Shown: positions 28,268 to 37,390 of the stretch, piece after piece
Position numbering within the stretch: the stretch's first letter is position 1
How the letters are laid out: every line of letters begins with the position of its first letter
Source: Alistipes sp.
Lineage (GTDB): Bacteria; Bacteroidota; Bacteroidia; Bacteroidales; Rikenellaceae
Direction: 5' to 3'
NCBI GenBank assembly: GCA_020026415.1
Contig: JAHHQL010000002.1
Span: forward strand, 103,137-167,136
Length of the DNA: 64,000 bases
Notes under the pieces: model-generated
Told to the model about the DNA's origin: nothing
Seen by the model: the letters and a program-made list of their open reading frames with translations, nothing else
Databases searched by the model: none
Translations under genes and position numbers: made by a program

Positions 28268-29281
28268 ATGTTCGATTTTATTCAAATAAGGAAGTATTTG
28301 TCGCAGGACGAAAAGCCATTCTTTGTGCATTGCAAACTGAATTGGGAGGCACATTCCTCGGGGTGGAGAAGATATATCCTTACGGGTTCTCGGGATATTG
28401 AACTATACTGGAATCCGAATAGGCGTTGCCTGTTGCTCAAGGGAAGCATCATGTACTATTGGCAGGGGCATAATTTTAGTTTTGACCCTCAGGGTTTTGT
28501 TGAGGCGATCAATCACATCGGGCGATTGATTCATCTCTCCTTATGGGACGGTATTGTCGAACAATTGGAGTTTGGGGTGGTCTTCCGTGTGGAAACCTCA
28601 CCGAAGAACTATATCATGAAGCATTTTGCTGCTCCCAAAGAGAAACTCAATCCTGTGGATAATCCCAAGGATCGGGGTAAATTCCGTCGTTGGGAAGGTA
28701 AGGATGTTACATTGAAGATGTACGATGAGGGGGCGAATATTCGCCTTAAGCAAAATATCTGGGAGCGGGAATTTGTCGTAGAGTCTGGCTGGAGGCCTGA
28801 ATGTGACTATCTGAAATGGGAATGTCGTTATAATAAACTGTCGGCTCTGAATGGCGGCCAGGATTTGTCGTTGTCGGATCTGCTTTGTGAGCAGTGGCAC
28901 GGGTTTTTCAAGAAAGATCTGATGCATCAATATGGAAGGCTTCATCCGTTACGGAGTGTGGTGATCCCGGCGGAGAAGAGTGTGCTCAAAACCTCCGATA
29001 TACTTCTTTTGGAGGAGGTGCAGTATATGATCAATAGAGGAGAGAGTATAGAGTCCGTAAGAAAGCGCAAGTATGAGTTTGTGAACTCGCTACCGCTTAC
29101 CAAACCGGATAAAGATGCCCGCAAACGGGAAATCAAAAAATTGTTTGACCGCATTCAGGAAGTGGTGGAATGTCCGTGGAATTTGACCTCAAAAATAGAG
29201 GCTGCACTGGCTGAAGAAAAGTATCCGATCGAAGGAGCAAGTTTTGTAAAAAAAATGAGGGTGATAATTGGAGAAAAATAG
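28268..29281 (+). CDS. replication-initiator-like protein (phage gene II/X-like, tentative)
   Basis: 337 residues. The order of motifs resembles rolling-circle initiators of filamentous-phage/plasmid type in Bacteroidota: LLLKGSIMYYWQGHNF, then VEQLEFGVVF, TLKMYDEG and DYLKWECRYNKL, with a Lys-rich helical C-terminus. The catalytic Tyr cannot be pinned by eye. It suggests this segment was once an extrachromosomal or satellite-phage-like element. Its last 60 bases and downstream region recur at 49485-49695, a relic of a second copy. Confidence 0.5.
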   Translation: MFDFIQIRKYLSQDEKPFFVHCKLNWEAHSSGWRRYILTGSRDIELYWNPNRRCLLLKGSIMYYWQGHNFSFDPQGFVEAINHIGRLIHLSLWDGIVEQLEFGVVFRVETSPKNYIMKHFAAPKEKLNPVDNPKDRGKFRRWEGKDVTLKMYDEGANIRLKQNIWEREFVVESGWRPECDYLKWECRYNKLSALNGGQDLSLSDLLCEQWHGFFKKDLMHQYGRLHPLRSVVIPAEKSVLKTSDILLLEEVQYMINRGESIESVRKRKYEFVNSLPLTKPDKDARKREIKKLFDRIQEVVECPWNLTSKIEAALAEEKYPIEGASFVKKMRVIIGEK

Positions 29282-29427
29282 CCCTTGCTGAAAGGACTGA
29301 AAAGTAAAATTCATTCTAAAATAGAATAGATCCTAGGGGGGAGCCTGCCGATTGGGTTGTGGATCAGTGAAGTTTTTTGTGTGGTTTTGAGAACTCGTTT
29401 TGTGCTTGAAAATGGGGCGATTTTTGT
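29223..29427 (+). repeat. direct repeat, copy A (3' end of the Rep-like gene and downstream)
   Basis: About 205 bases that align with 49485-49695 at roughly 75-80 percent by eye, in the same orientation. Shared landmarks include GCAAGTTTTGT, GATAATTGG, AAAAATAGCCCT, ATTCATTCTAAAATAGAATA and GTTGTGGATC. The two copies bracket about 20 kb holding the NACHT/Rel pair and the nested element. Confidence 0.75.
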
Positions 29428-29494
29428 GAATTATAAAAATCTGAAAGTGAGTTGTGTTAGAGATTGTTAAAGCAGATTTTACTTAGTAATAAGT

Positions 29495-29538
29495 AATACA
29501 CCAGAGGGCTACGATGTCGTCTAATCCTCTGGTGTATT
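29495..29538. terminator. inverted repeat, probable terminator between convergent genes
   Basis: Perfect 13-base arms AATACACCAGAGG (29495-29507) and CCTCTGGTGTATT (29526-29538) with an 18-base loop, 37 bases after the stop of the Rel-like gene (minus strand). T-tracts are weak on both sides, so a protein-binding or recombination site is an alternative. Confidence 0.5.
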
Positions 29539-29575
29539 CTTGATCCATGCAAATGATAAATGTTTCTTGCAAGGC

Positions 29576-30475
29576 TTATTCCTGTGTTAATTTTTTATTC
29601 CATTCTTCAAGAAAGATTTGAGGAATACTTTTTCTAATTTTAGCATTTGGGGCAGCTTCTAAAAATACAATTAACCAAAATAAATTATCATATTTCAGAG
29701 GAATAGATAGTTCGTTGATTGCAATCATCTTTAACAAACTTCTTCTATTAAATCTTAAAATTATTTTTGCGAAGTCGTTATTGGAATCTAAAAAATCTTT
29801 TATTTGGGGAGCTAAAGGGGTCGTGTGAAAGTGTAATCTGAATTTTGTTCTAAATAGAGCCTCCCAATTTTTCTTTTTATAATGGTTGTATGCTAATTCA
29901 TCAAATAAAGTTTTTAGCATTCGATCATTTGATTCTAAAGTCGCAAAGATTCCATTAAATAAACGTTCTTCTTCATTATAGGATTTCCAATCATCATGAC
30001 ATTTGTAGCGAAGCTCATGATCTATCTCATGCCATCCTTCAGATAAAGTAGTTCGAAATTGTAATTCAAAAGTAGAATCTAGTAATTGGAAAGTTGGATC
30101 TATAGATGATGCTTCTTGAAAAACCTTTAAGTAACGAATGGGTATTTTACATACCATATTTTTTCGAAGAGGTTTAAAAATAGTAGCTTCTTCTTGGTCG
30201 TAAACCTGATCAACAACAAAGAGTTTGCTAAATATATCCCATAATATTTGTACATCATCATAGAAGTAAGTGGTAATCCTTAATCCAATTATATCTTGAA
30301 CTTTCTTCCCGGAGGGGGAATAGTACCCTTTTCCTTTTGATGCTATTTTTTTAGCTAAAGAATCGTTCTCTTTTACCCTTGAATGTAAGCGATAGTGAAT
30401 ACCTATTGACTTTAATAAACTGTCAATGTCATTTTCTATTTGATTGGCTATGTATGAAAAACTAGAATTATTCAT
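29576..30475 (-). CDS. RelA/SpoT-like nucleotide pyrophosphotransferase (small synthetase, toxSAS-like)
   Basis: 299 residues. A (p)ppGpp-synthetase-type fold is indicated by HSRVKENDSLAKKI (31-44), KKVQDIIGLRITTYFYDD (57-74, the ATP-binding beta strand with basic and acidic residues), FELQFRTTLSEGWHEIDHEL (136-155, the E.Q.RT and W..H motifs). There is no HD hydrolase, TGS or ACT domain, so it is a stand-alone synthetase. The G-loop between residues 100 and 130 departs from the usual GYRS.H pattern, hinting at a changed acceptor, as in toxic synthetases that pyrophosphorylate tRNA. It follows the NACHT-like gene by 8 bases, so the pair is one operon and probably a sensor-effector unit (inference). 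Confidence 0.75.
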   Translation of the reverse strand: MNNSSFSYIANQIENDIDSLLKSIGIHYRLHSRVKENDSLAKKIASKGKGYYSPSGKKVQDIIGLRITTYFYDDVQILWDIFSKLFVVDQVYDQEEATIFKPLRKNMVCKIPIRYLKVFQEASSIDPTFQLLDSTFELQFRTTLSEGWHEIDHELRYKCHDDWKSYNEEERLFNGIFATLESNDRMLKTLFDELAYNHYKKKNWEALFRTKFRLHFHTTPLAPQIKDFLDSNNDFAKIILRFNRRSLLKMIAINELSIPLKYDNLFWLIVFLEAAPNAKIRKSIPQIFLEEWNKKLTQE

Positions 30476-30483
30476 ATCCTTTA

Positions 30484-32187
30484 TTAATTATGATAGTAAT
30501 GTTCTCTATAATAAGGAACTGCATCTTTTAACAGAAAGCATTTACCTCCATTTAATGCTATTAATTTTGCATTGTTCATTTGATTGATGGTTTTATCAAA
30601 TAATTTTTGTTTGTTGCTGAAATTATTACGCATTTTAGAAAGGTTAACCATATCTTTATATTTTTTGCCATCTTTAATAAAATGTTCCAGTATTATTTGT
30701 TCTAATGAAATATCATTTATGCTTTCATCCGTGATGTCATCTTCTGCATCTTCATATTTTTGTAGAAAATTATCGGGACAGTAACATCCTGAGAAATAAG
30801 GACGATATTCTATTTTGGGATTGTCGTTTGTTTCGTCCTCCCAGCTACAATTGAAAAATTTACAATTTATAAAGCCACTATTTAAAAATTGTATGGGTGT
30901 GGAAAATTTACATTGTTGAAATGTGCAGTCGCTAAAAATGAAATTTTTAAAAATGCAGGACGATTTAAATGTCGTGTTTTCTATGTTTAAATCAAAAACT
31001 ATAGACTCTGAATAACTTTCGTTTACTTCGTTTCTTAAACAAATGTTTTTATATAAATTAAAGTCGTCAGTATACTTAAATTTTTTATCATTAAGTATTT
31101 CCCATAATTCTAATTTCCTTTCATCGGATTCAGACATATAAGATGCTACAGCTAGAGCGGCAAGGTCTTGATGTATAATATCTTGGTAGGTAGATGGATT
31201 ATGCTCTTGGTATTTTTTAAAGACTAAATTTTGACCTATTAGAAGCCCTAGGATAAATTCATTAATAAATCCAATTTCATCATTTTGTTTCCTGTCTAAT
31301 AAAGCATGATTCGATAATGTATCTGTAATTTCATCTAAAGTCGGTTTGGGAAGTTGATTTGTCTTTTTTATATATTCGTTTAGTAAATTAATATTATACT
31401 CTTTAATAATCTCCTTTATAAAGGATTTGCTTTCTGATTTTATATTAAATTCTGTCATTATGCGTACGAGCTTCCTTAATATGCGGAGTTGTTCTTCGTT
31501 AGTAAATGATATATCTTGTCGTTCCCGTTCTCGATTTAATATAAACTTGAAGTACTTATCAATAATGGTGTTTCTGCTATGTAATAAATTTTCTAATTCT
31601 GTTTCTGATGTATTACGAATATAAGATAGTAAAACAGGATTTGAGATATTGTTTATGGGAATATTTGCTTCTTCTAAGATCTTGATTTGTTCAGGGGCAA
31701 GCCAATCGCTTATTTGAGGAGTGGCTAAGGAATATCTGGCAACTTGGTATTTTTTTGAGGATTGTTGCATCCATTCAAAAAATTCTTCTCCATTAAAAAG
31801 AGCTGTTCTTCTAGATGTAATAATAATTTTAGCTTTACTATCTAATAAATCGACTAGAGTTTTTAACATACTTTCGGCATTCCTATTGGCCGCTGGCTCA
31901 GATATGTCTTTAGATAGTAATTCATCAAATCCATCTATAATTAAAGGAATGCGCCCTTGTTGTATTTCATGTAGAACTATCTCGGCTTTTAATGTATGTT
32001 GAAATTGCAGGTCTATTTCATTTAATAAAATATGTTTGAAAATTCGTGCTTCTCGATTTCGTGATAATTCAATGTATTTAGAACGCCCAAATAACCAAAA
32101 CCAATCAGAAATATCCAAGTATAAACCTTTAATTGCCAACATATTCCAATATTTAACACATTTCGGCAGCTTTTTGATGCTTCCCAA
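30484..32187 (-). pseudogene. NACHT-like NTPase with pentapeptide-like repeats, 5'-truncated
   Basis: 567 codons from a TTG, but the frame is open upstream to the repeat at 32209-32219 and the N-terminal domain and Walker A are missing. Visible parts: RNREARIFKHILL, Walker B PLIIDGFDELL (81-91), sensor KIIITSRR, a helical NACHT-associated region (about 150-370), cysteine/phenylalanine pentapeptide-like repeats (about 385-450, FSDCTFQQCKF..FINCKFFNC), and a C-terminal helical domain. NACHT proteins act as phage sensors in bacteria. The break coincides with the left end of the nested mobilizable element, so insertion probably decapitated the gene. Whether a shorter protein is made is unknown. 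Confidence 0.75.
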
Positions 32188-32208
32188 ATTTCCACATATT
32201 TTTGAGAT

Positions 32209-32219
32209 ATATTTCTGAC
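32209..32219 (+). repeat. candidate left att core of the nested element
   Basis: ATATTTCTGAC, identical to 48186-48196. It falls where the NACHT coding sequence is lost. An 11-mer match of this kind could still arise by chance in AT-rich DNA. Confidence 0.4.
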
Positions 32220-32429
32220 GTGGAGAATTTGCGGGGCTTATTTTTTGTCACATCGTGCATAGAGTTGACAAGGGTTTACAACCGTTTACGATGAGCGACA
32301 ATTTCCGCTCCGATATGCAGCGACAGTCACACCGTGTGGAAATGCGACAACGGTTGACTGCTGTTTACATCCGTTCACCACTTCAGGAATATACAAAGTG
32401 AGAAGTGAACAAGTAAACGATAAAGCAGT
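32220..32429 (+). promoter_or_regulatory. left terminal region with repeated motifs (possible integrase arm sites)
   Basis: No gene. Variants of one motif recur: TTTACAACCGTTTACG, TTTACATCCGTTCACC, CAACGGTTGACTGCTGTTTAC read in part on the other strand, and AGTAAACGATAA. Their position between the element end and the first gene is where arm-type binding sites of a tyrosine recombinase usually lie. Confidence 0.35.
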
Positions 32430-33371
32430 ATGAAAACAACCAAGAAATGCCAATTTTGCGGCAAACCGTTTGTAACCCGTAGCGGTATGCAACGGTATTG
32501 CAGCGAGGCTTGTCAGACGGAAGCCAAGCGAGCCAGGACAGCGCAGAAGAATAACCTCTTCAAAGTCTCCCTGCCACTCATGGAGATACAGCATCAGGAG
32601 TATCTCACCTTTTCCAAAGCAGCCACGCTCATGGGCTGTTCCCGACAGTACATCTATAAATTAGTAGCCACCGGCAAGCTGAAAGCCTCACGCATCAGCA
32701 ACCGCATGGCGATTATCCGCAGAGCCGACATTGAGCGGATGCTGGAGGGCAATCCCTATCATCGCATCCTGCCCGGCAGTACCTCCGCACCGAAAAAGTC
32801 CGCATCATCTTCCCAATCCTCCAAAAGGGAGATAAGGGAAAAGGAAAACGATGAAGTGTTGAACTTCTATTCCGGTGAAGAGGTGATGACCATTTATAAG
32901 GTAAAGCAATCGTGGCTCTATACCTCCGCCAAGCGCAACCGCATCCCCATCTGCCGCATTGCAGGAAAGAACTATTACAGCAAAAGGCATATTGATGAGT
33001 TCTTCGGTGTGTCAGTCGATATAAGCAAGATTACCGACTGGCTCCAGACCGAAGAAGCGGAAGAGGTGTTCGGCATGAAGCCGTCCGCACTCCGGGCATA
33101 CGCCTACCGCCACAAGATACCCACCAAAAGAGAATACGGGCGTACCTACTACTCCAAATCCCATTTGGACGAGCTTCGCAGAACCGACCTTGTGAACGAT
33201 GAACGCTACTACACCGTGGAACAGGTGCAGCGGATTTACGGACTCTCTTCCGCCAACATCTGCCATATCGTCAAGGTGAAGCACATCGAAAAGGTAAAGG
33301 TGGGTGTGAAGAACCTGCTTTTGCGTTCCGATGTGGAGCGAGTCATGGCAGAGAGGAACGAACAACCGTGA
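32430..33371 (+). CDS. zinc-finger and multi-HTH regulatory protein of the mobilizable element
   Basis: 313 residues. An N-terminal four-cysteine zinc finger (CQFCGKPF..., YCSEACQ) is followed by three or four HTH_17/MerR-like units, each ending with a wing of the type RI.G..YY.K..ID: about 55-110, 145-195, 205-250 and 260-310. Proteins of this kind sit beside the integrase in many Bacteroides elements and likely act in excision control. 128 bases separate it from the integrase gene. Confidence 0.8.
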   Translation: MKTTKKCQFCGKPFVTRSGMQRYCSEACQTEAKRARTAQKNNLFKVSLPLMEIQHQEYLTFSKAATLMGCSRQYIYKLVATGKLKASRISNRMAIIRRADIERMLEGNPYHRILPGSTSAPKKSASSSQSSKREIREKENDEVLNFYSGEEVMTIYKVKQSWLYTSAKRNRIPICRIAGKNYYSKRHIDEFFGVSVDISKITDWLQTEEAEEVFGMKPSALRAYAYRHKIPTKREYGRTYYSKSHLDELRRTDLVNDERYYTVEQVQRIYGLSSANICHIVKVKHIEKVKVGVKNLLLRSDVERVMAERNEQP

Positions 33372-33499
33372 ATAACCTCCATTATCGGAAAATTATTTCA
33401 AAATGATTCTCCGTGACATTTCTCACGGTTATTTCATGTTGTTCCTTTGCACCGAAAAGTTCGGGAAACTCCCACAAACGTATTATCAATTAAATCAGA

Positions 33500-34621
33500 A
33501 TGAATATGAAATGCAAGACTGTAACTTTGCGCAAGCGCAAAATCAAGAGCGGGACACAGTATTCGCTGTGTCTGGACTATTATCCCGGCTACCGCGACAA
33601 CACCACCATGAGGGTGATTACACGCGAAGCCTTGGGCATCTACCTCTTCGCCAAGCCTGCCAACCAACAAGAGCGGGATTTCAACACACGCATGATGAAG
33701 AAAGCGGAGATACTGCGTAACCAACGCTACGAAGCCATCTTCAACGAGAACCACGGTTTCTTTGACAAGTCGAGGATGAAAGGCGATTTCCTTGCCTACT
33801 TCAAGGAGCTGGCTGACAGGAAAAACACCAAGTGGCAGCACGTTTACAAGCACTTCGAACGGTTTGTGAACGGCAGATGTACCTTTGAGGAGGTGGATGT
33901 GGACTTGTGCCGCAAATTCATGGAGTATCTGCTTGATGCTCCCCAGTCCATACACACCAACCGAAAACTGCATATAAACTCCGCAGCCGGGTACTGGTCA
34001 ACTTTCCGTGCCGTACTCCACACCGCCTATCGGGACAGGAAGATAAAGGAAAACCCCAACGGATTCTTAGACCGCATCGAGAGTATTCCGACCATAAGGG
34101 AACATCTGAGCCAAGAGGAACTGATACGGCTTGCCGAAACGCCCTGTGAGGAGGAAGTCTTGAAGAGGGCTTTCCTTTTCGGCTGCCTCACCGGATTGCG
34201 GAAGAGCGACATCAAGCAGCTCACTTGGCAACAGATACAGCCGTACACCAACGGCAAGATGTTCGTGACCACCCGTATGCAGAAGACGAAGCAGATAGTA
34301 CACAACCCCATCAGCGATGAAGCATACGGGCTGCTCGGGGAACGGTGCGAGGGGCTTATCTTTGACGGCTTCAAGGACAAGATGCTGCAAGGACCGCTGA
34401 AACGGTGGCTCTTGACAGCGGGAATAACCAAGAAGATAACATTCCATTGCACCCGGCATTCCTTCGGAAGCCTGCATGTGGAAATGGGCACGGATATGGC
34501 TGTCATCCAAGCCTATATGGGACACAAGAACATTACCACCACACAGATATATTCCAAAATGGCAGCACAGCAGATGTGTGACGTGGTGGACAAGATAACC
34601 CTGAAACGCAAGGAAGCATAA
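33500..34621 (+). CDS. tyrosine recombinase of the nested element
   Basis: 373 residues. N-terminal SAM-like domain (about 75-175) and catalytic residues Arg234 (TGLRKSD), Lys262 (MQKTK), His316 and Arg319 (HCTRHSF), His342 (MGHKN) and Tyr351 (TTQIYSKM). It is quite distinct from the outer island integrase, which shows the two elements are independent. A strong terminator follows at 34648. Confidence 0.95.
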   Translation: MNMKCKTVTLRKRKIKSGTQYSLCLDYYPGYRDNTTMRVITREALGIYLFAKPANQQERDFNTRMMKKAEILRNQRYEAIFNENHGFFDKSRMKGDFLAYFKELADRKNTKWQHVYKHFERFVNGRCTFEEVDVDLCRKFMEYLLDAPQSIHTNRKLHINSAAGYWSTFRAVLHTAYRDRKIKENPNGFLDRIESIPTIREHLSQEELIRLAETPCEEEVLKRAFLFGCLTGLRKSDIKQLTWQQIQPYTNGKMFVTTRMQKTKQIVHNPISDEAYGLLGERCEGLIFDGFKDKMLQGPLKRWLLTAGITKKITFHCTRHSFGSLHVEMGTDMAVIQAYMGHKNITTTQIYSKMAAQQMCDVVDKITLKRKEA

Positions 34622-34647
34622 GGCAGTTATAAGCAGACGGAAATTCG

Positions 34648-34687
34648 GAGGGAGCGGTCAAGGTATTATTAACCGCTCCCTCTGTTT
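34648..34687 (+). terminator. terminator after the nested element integrase
   Basis: Perfect 11-base stem GAGGGAGCGGT/ACCGCTCCCTC (34648-34658, 34672-34682) followed by TGTTT. 27 bases after the integrase stop. Confidence 0.75.
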
Positions 34688-34804
34688 CCATCCCTACAAG
34701 CCATCAGAGTATGATAATTGAGTATGATTTTGGCAATTTGGTGAAAAACGCTGAAAAAGAACCCTCTGACTACGGGTAATGAATAATAATCAGAAGAATA
34801 GCAT

Positions 34805-34812
34805 TAACTTTG
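34805..34812 (+). promoter_or_regulatory. -7 box upstream of the membrane-protein gene
   Basis: TAACTTTG matches TAnnTTTG, 41 bases before the ATG at 34853. Confidence 0.55.
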
Positions 34813-34852
34813 CACAAAATTCAGACAGTAACCAGTAATACCCGAATAGAAT

Positions 34853-35674
34853 ATGGATTCATCCGTCAAAGACAAACATATCATTTTAGGCTTCATCGGC
34901 TTTACCATCTGCCTAATCTCATTCTTTATAACGCTTATCGTTGCCGAGAGTTTCAACCAAGACAACTTTGTAAGGCTGATAGTATTCTTGTGCAGCAACC
35001 TGTTGGGCTGGCTGTTCTACTTATCCTTCCAGACAATTATCTTTGACACTTACCAGCTTTACAAAATCAAGTCCGGCAAAAAGGAGATGAAAGAGATTAC
35101 TACGGAAACCGTAGCCTTGCAGGAAGAAGAACCGCAGAATACAATAGAACCTGTAACGCAGATAGCGGAAGAGGCAAGCTCCGATGCCCAACCCATAGAA
35201 CTGAATATCGACCCGAAGCGTCACGAAGAAATCCGTTCAAGTTATAAAGATGAGCAAGACAAGGAAAATGAGAGACGCATCCGCATGGTCGTGGAGTATA
35301 TACATTTTTACATACCCCGTATCGCTGACGAAGAGACCGTGAACCATGTCTGCAACGAGGTAAGCAACTGGATGAACAAGAACAACTACAAGCCGAAGCC
35401 GATAAAAAGGCGGCTGACACAGGACATCTCCAATATTCCGCTCCGTCATTTCATATGGAACATAGCGGAGCGTTGCATGTACAAGAGATATTACAATGGG
35501 GATAACCGCGCCCGTTTCGTCAAAGAACTTTTCCCTCGCGAGTTTGCCGAAACGGATATAGCGACCATCAAGAACTTTAGGATTGACCCGTTAAAGCCAC
35601 CGATTCCCATTGACGAACCCGAAGACGGCAAGCTGGATTTCCATTATCCGAATGGTTACTTGCAAAAAGAGTAA
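34853..35674 (+). CDS. two-helix membrane protein of unknown function
   Basis: 273 residues. Two membrane segments near the N-terminus (about 11-30 IILGFIGFTICLISFFITLI and about 40-62 LIVFLCSNLLGWLFYLSF), a Glu-rich linker, then a cytoplasmic C-terminal domain (about 120-273) with basic patches and EIRSSYKDEQDKENERR. Known only as a conserved hypothetical of Bacteroides mobilizable elements; I assign no function. A 196-base gap follows. Confidence 0.65.
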   Translation: MDSSVKDKHIILGFIGFTICLISFFITLIVAESFNQDNFVRLIVFLCSNLLGWLFYLSFQTIIFDTYQLYKIKSGKKEMKEITTETVALQEEEPQNTIEPVTQIAEEASSDAQPIELNIDPKRHEEIRSSYKDEQDKENERRIRMVVEYIHFYIPRIADEETVNHVCNEVSNWMNKNNYKPKPIKRRLTQDISNIPLRHFIWNIAERCMYKRYYNGDNRARFVKELFPREFAETDIATIKNFRIDPLKPPIPIDEPEDGKLDFHYPNGYLQKE

Positions 35675-35870
35675 AAATCATCCCGTCTTTGAGCAATAAC
35701 GACAAGTACCAAAACTACTTAACAGCCTGTTTAATAGTGTTTCCCGAACAACTTTACCCATCATTCACGGTTGGGTATCGTTATTCGGGAATTATTTTTT
35801 CGTGAAGATATTCACGACCCTATCATTGCAGTCCTTTGCGGCAAGTCTTACAAAAGAGACGAATCGCAAA

Positions 35871-36245
35871 ATGGAAAAAGTAAATCTTACATTCAACGAC
35901 CTTCCGGAGGTCGTGGCTCAACTTCGGGACGAGGTGATGAGCCTGAAAAGCCTGCTCACCGAGCAGAACAGTACAAACAATGCAAAGGCTGTGGACACCC
36001 ATGTCCCCATGTCGGTGGATGAAGCGGCAGAGTATCTGGGCATCCCCAAAGGTACGCTCTACATGAAGCTGTCGGACAGGAGCATCCCTGCCACCAAGCC
36101 CGGCAAACGCTATTGCCTCTACCGTGACGAATTGGACAAGTGGCTGGAATCCTCCCGGAAGAATCCCGTGCCACTGTCCGATGAGGAACTGAACGAGTCC
36201 ATATCCTCATCGCACCATCGCAAACCCAACAAACGTAACTGGTAA
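35871..36245 (+). CDS. excisionase-like HTH protein of the nested element
   Basis: 124 residues from the ATG at 35871 (MEKVNLTFNDLPEV); an upstream in-frame ATG at 35802 would add an unrelated stretch. The N-terminal helix (LRDEVMSLKSLLTEQ) is coiled coil; the core is an HTH_17/Xis fold, MSVDEAAEYLGIPKGTLY and the wing IPATKPGKRYCLYRDELDKW. Likely a directionality factor or regulator of the replication genes. Five bases before the ATPase gene. Confidence 0.85.
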   Translation: MEKVNLTFNDLPEVVAQLRDEVMSLKSLLTEQNSTNNAKAVDTHVPMSVDEAAEYLGIPKGTLYMKLSDRSIPATKPGKRYCLYRDELDKWLESSRKNPVPLSDEELNESISSSHHRKPNKRNW

Positions 36246-36250
36246 AAGCC

Positions 36251-37390
36251 ATGGAAGAGGATAAGAATTATATCGGCATGATACATGGCGACCTTGCGAG
36301 GGCTTCCCAAGCGCGGAGCGGTATGCCGGAGAGTATCGGTGTGATGAGCATCAAGACAGCCAACCGCACCATACTCGAAGCATCGCTGCTGCCCACGCCC
36401 CGTGCGCTGTGGGACAGTTTCTGGTACGAGGGGGAGCTGTCCTGCCTCTTTGCCGACTCCAACGTGGGCAAGTCCATCCTTGCCGTGCAGATAGCCGACC
36501 GCATTGCCCGAACCGATAATGTGATGTATCTGGACTTTGAGTTGTCCGATAAACAATTCCAACTCCGATACACTAACGAACACGGAAACCTTTACACCTT
36601 TCCCGAAAGGCTGTATCGGGTATCACTTGACTGTAACTCACTGTTGGAGGAAAATTTTGAGGAAGCCATTATTGGCAGCATCGAGCAGATGGCATTGCAA
36701 ACCGCCAGCAAGATTTTTATCGTTGACAACCTTACCTATCTGTGCTGCGCCATGGAGAAAGGTGATGCCGCAGGGCGGCTGATGATACAGCTTAACAACC
36801 TCAAAAAGAGATACGAGCTGTCCATCCTCGTGTTGGCTCATACGCCCAAACGCTCCTTGGACTGTCCTATCACCTCCAACGACCTTGCAGGAAGCAAGCG
36901 GCTCTACAACTTCTTTGACAGCGTGTTTGCCATCGGCAAAAGTGCGCAGGATGGCGGACTTCGCTATGTGAAGCAGTTGAAAGTACGCTATGGCACATAC
37001 TCATACGATGTGGACAATGTAATCATCTATGAGATTGAAAAGGTGGATGCCTTCTTGCAGTTTGTACATAGGGGATATTCCACGGAAAAGGAGCATCTGA
37101 AAAAGTTGGGCGACAATGAATCGAGCCAAAGGAACTGCCTGATATTGCAATTGTCCCAATCGGGCAGGTCAGTAAGGGAGATAGCCTCACAGGTGAATTG
37201 CGGCAAATCCACCGTCAGCCGGATTATCCAGCGCAGCAAAGATGGCGATAAGACGGCTGTCCCAAGTGTCCCACCGTCCCAACCCACGGCAAGTGGGACA
37301 ACGGGACAGGATGGGACACTTGGGACAATCAAGGAAGTAATGCAAGCGGAACTGTTTTCTGAACACAATAACAAGGAGGATAAGCCATGA
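36251..37390 (+). CDS. RepA-like AAA ATPase (AAA_25)
   Basis: 379 residues. RecA-fold hexameric helicase type: Walker A ADSNVGKS (68-75), Walker B KIFIVDNLTYL (about 154-164), LAHTPKR (about 197-203). A C-terminal HTH (SVREIASQVNCGKSTVSRI, about 308-326) follows, then a Pro/Thr/Gly-rich tail (about 338-360) whose coding DNA is the first GGGACA inverted-repeat array. It probably loads or acts as a helicase for element replication. Stop overlaps the next start (ATGA). Confidence 0.85.
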   Translation: MEEDKNYIGMIHGDLARASQARSGMPESIGVMSIKTANRTILEASLLPTPRALWDSFWYEGELSCLFADSNVGKSILAVQIADRIARTDNVMYLDFELSDKQFQLRYTNEHGNLYTFPERLYRVSLDCNSLLEENFEEAIIGSIEQMALQTASKIFIVDNLTYLCCAMEKGDAAGRLMIQLNNLKKRYELSILVLAHTPKRSLDCPITSNDLAGSKRLYNFFDSVFAIGKSAQDGGLRYVKQLKVRYGTYSYDVDNVIIYEIEKVDAFLQFVHRGYSTEKEHLKKLGDNESSQRNCLILQLSQSGRSVREIASQVNCGKSTVSRIIQRSKDGDKTAVPSVPPSQPTASGTTGQDGTLGTIKEVMQAELFSEHNNKEDKP

